A stretch of 5,772 nt of DNA. Source: Desulfobulbaceae bacterium (GTDB taxonomy: Bacteria > Desulfobacterota > Desulfobulbia > Desulfobulbales > Desulfurivibrionaceae). The translations under genes and the position numbers were made by a program. The stretch is taken from positions 1 through 5,772 of the forward strand of contig PWOG01000147.1 of NCBI GenBank assembly GCA_003557565.1. The letters are read 5' to 3'. Shown one piece after another: positions 5,547 to 5,772 of the stretch (position 1 is the first letter of the stretch; every line of letters starts with the position of its first letter). The notes below the pieces were generated by a model. The model had not been told where the DNA came from. It worked only from the letters and a program-made list of their open reading frames with translations, and did no database searches.

Positions 5547-5568
5547 CTTATTCTCCTTATCATTCTCA
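5547..5568 (-). promoter_or_regulatory. Fur-box-like element upstream of the cold-shock gene
   Basis: On the minus strand the sequence reads GAGAAT-GATAAG-GAGAAT, three consecutive GATAAT-like hexamers. It matches the E. coli 19-base Fur consensus at 13 of 19 positions by hand count. It lies about 150 bases upstream of the csp start codon in an AT-rich stretch that also holds T- and A-runs (5511-5535). No convincing -35/-10 pair could be fixed around it, so it may be a chance purine-rich match. Confidence 0.25.
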
Positions 5569-5617
5569 GCCGGCAACATAAATGTAACGCCATCACGGAG
5601 CACCACAGACCTGGACA

Positions 5618-5633
5618 CCCCCTGATCGCTCAC
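5618..5633 (-). repeat. Inverted GTAA-type half-site with G-run beside palindrome copy 2
   Basis: On the minus strand this reads GTGAGCGATCAGGGGG, matching the 272-289 unit (GTAAGTGATCAGGGGGG) beside copy 1. The last bases of the window (5761-5772), read on the minus strand as GGGGGCGAAATG, resemble 285-296 (GGGGGCAGATGA) beside copy 1. The repeat context therefore probably continues past the window edge. Confidence 0.6.
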
Positions 5634-5651
5634 CGGCCAAGCCCGGAGAGG

Positions 5652-5760
5652 GTAAGCGATCACAGGGCACCGCATCTTGCGGCGATCAGGCCGGCTCACG
5701 TACTGATGTACGCTTCGCCGCCCCGATCACCACAACCTGCGGCACCCTGTGACCGCTTAC
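5652..5760 (-). repeat. 109-bp imperfect palindromic dispersed repeat, copy 2
   Basis: This is the reverse complement of copy 1 (296-404) with about six mismatches. Its arms are 5652-5703 and 5708-5760, its centre GTAC-TGAT-GTAC, and its ends GTAAGCGATCACAGGG and CCCTGTGACCGCTTAC. It lies beyond the 5' end of the csp leader in DNA with no other recognised feature. Confidence 0.88.
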
Positions 5761-5772
5761 CATTTCGCCCCC

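Noticed and set aside
5484..5699. Minus-strand 71-residue open frame upstream of csp, and plus-strand frames at 5307-5625
   Set aside because: They run into the palindromic repeat or lie opposite the csp gene, lack ribosome sites and have no recognisable domain.
1..5772. A new defence, toxin-antitoxin or mobile genetic system
   Set aside because: No nuclease, helicase, toxin, recombinase or phage gene was recognised. The 88/122-residue pair was considered as toxin-antitoxin, but nothing in either sequence matches a known toxin or DNA-binding antitoxin fold.

Overview
This 5.8-kb chromosomal window looks like a GC-rich, Gram-negative bacterium of the Desulfobacterota type, perhaps a Desulfobulbales or Desulfurivibrio-like lineage. 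That placement is an inference from the folate-dependent TrmFO, the ChaN-like/PDZ protein with an export signal, the small housekeeping genes and the style of the palindromic repeats. No marker gene proves it.

Layout, left to right. (1) Bases 1-137 hold the last 44 codons of adenylate kinase. (2) Bases 134-420 hold no gene. They form a composite palindromic repeat block closed by a perfect 15-bp inverted repeat whose left arm contains the adk stop codon. Nested inside is a 109-bp imperfect palindrome. (3) Bases 449-3728 encode trmFO (tRNA m5U54 methyltransferase, TTG start) overlapped by a secreted ChaN-family haem-binding-type protein with a C-terminal PDZ domain. (4) A 167-bp gap with a candidate sigma-70 promoter leads to a universal stress protein gene (3896-4354). 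(5) A small coupled pair follows: an extremely acidic 88-residue protein and a 122-residue protein with a basic C-terminus (4461-5101). (6) A 21-bp perfect-stem terminator at 5118-5165 separates this pair from a convergent cold-shock protein gene on the minus strand (5190-5402). (7) The cold-shock leader (5403 to about 5570) is long. It contains a predicted three-way-junction RNA fold next to the Shine-Dalgarno sequence and a Fur-box-like element. (8) Bases 5652-5760 are a second, inverted, about 95% identical copy of the 109-bp palindrome.

The protein genes are mostly housekeeping or stress functions: nucleotide balance, tRNA modification, envelope haem/iron-type function, universal stress and cold shock. 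No defence system, CRISPR array, transposase, tRNA or rRNA was recognised. The least explained parts are the non-coding architecture (dispersed long palindromes with GTAA-type half-sites, mutually exclusive folds between adk and trmFO, and the structured csp leader) and the uncharacterised two-gene acidic/basic pair.
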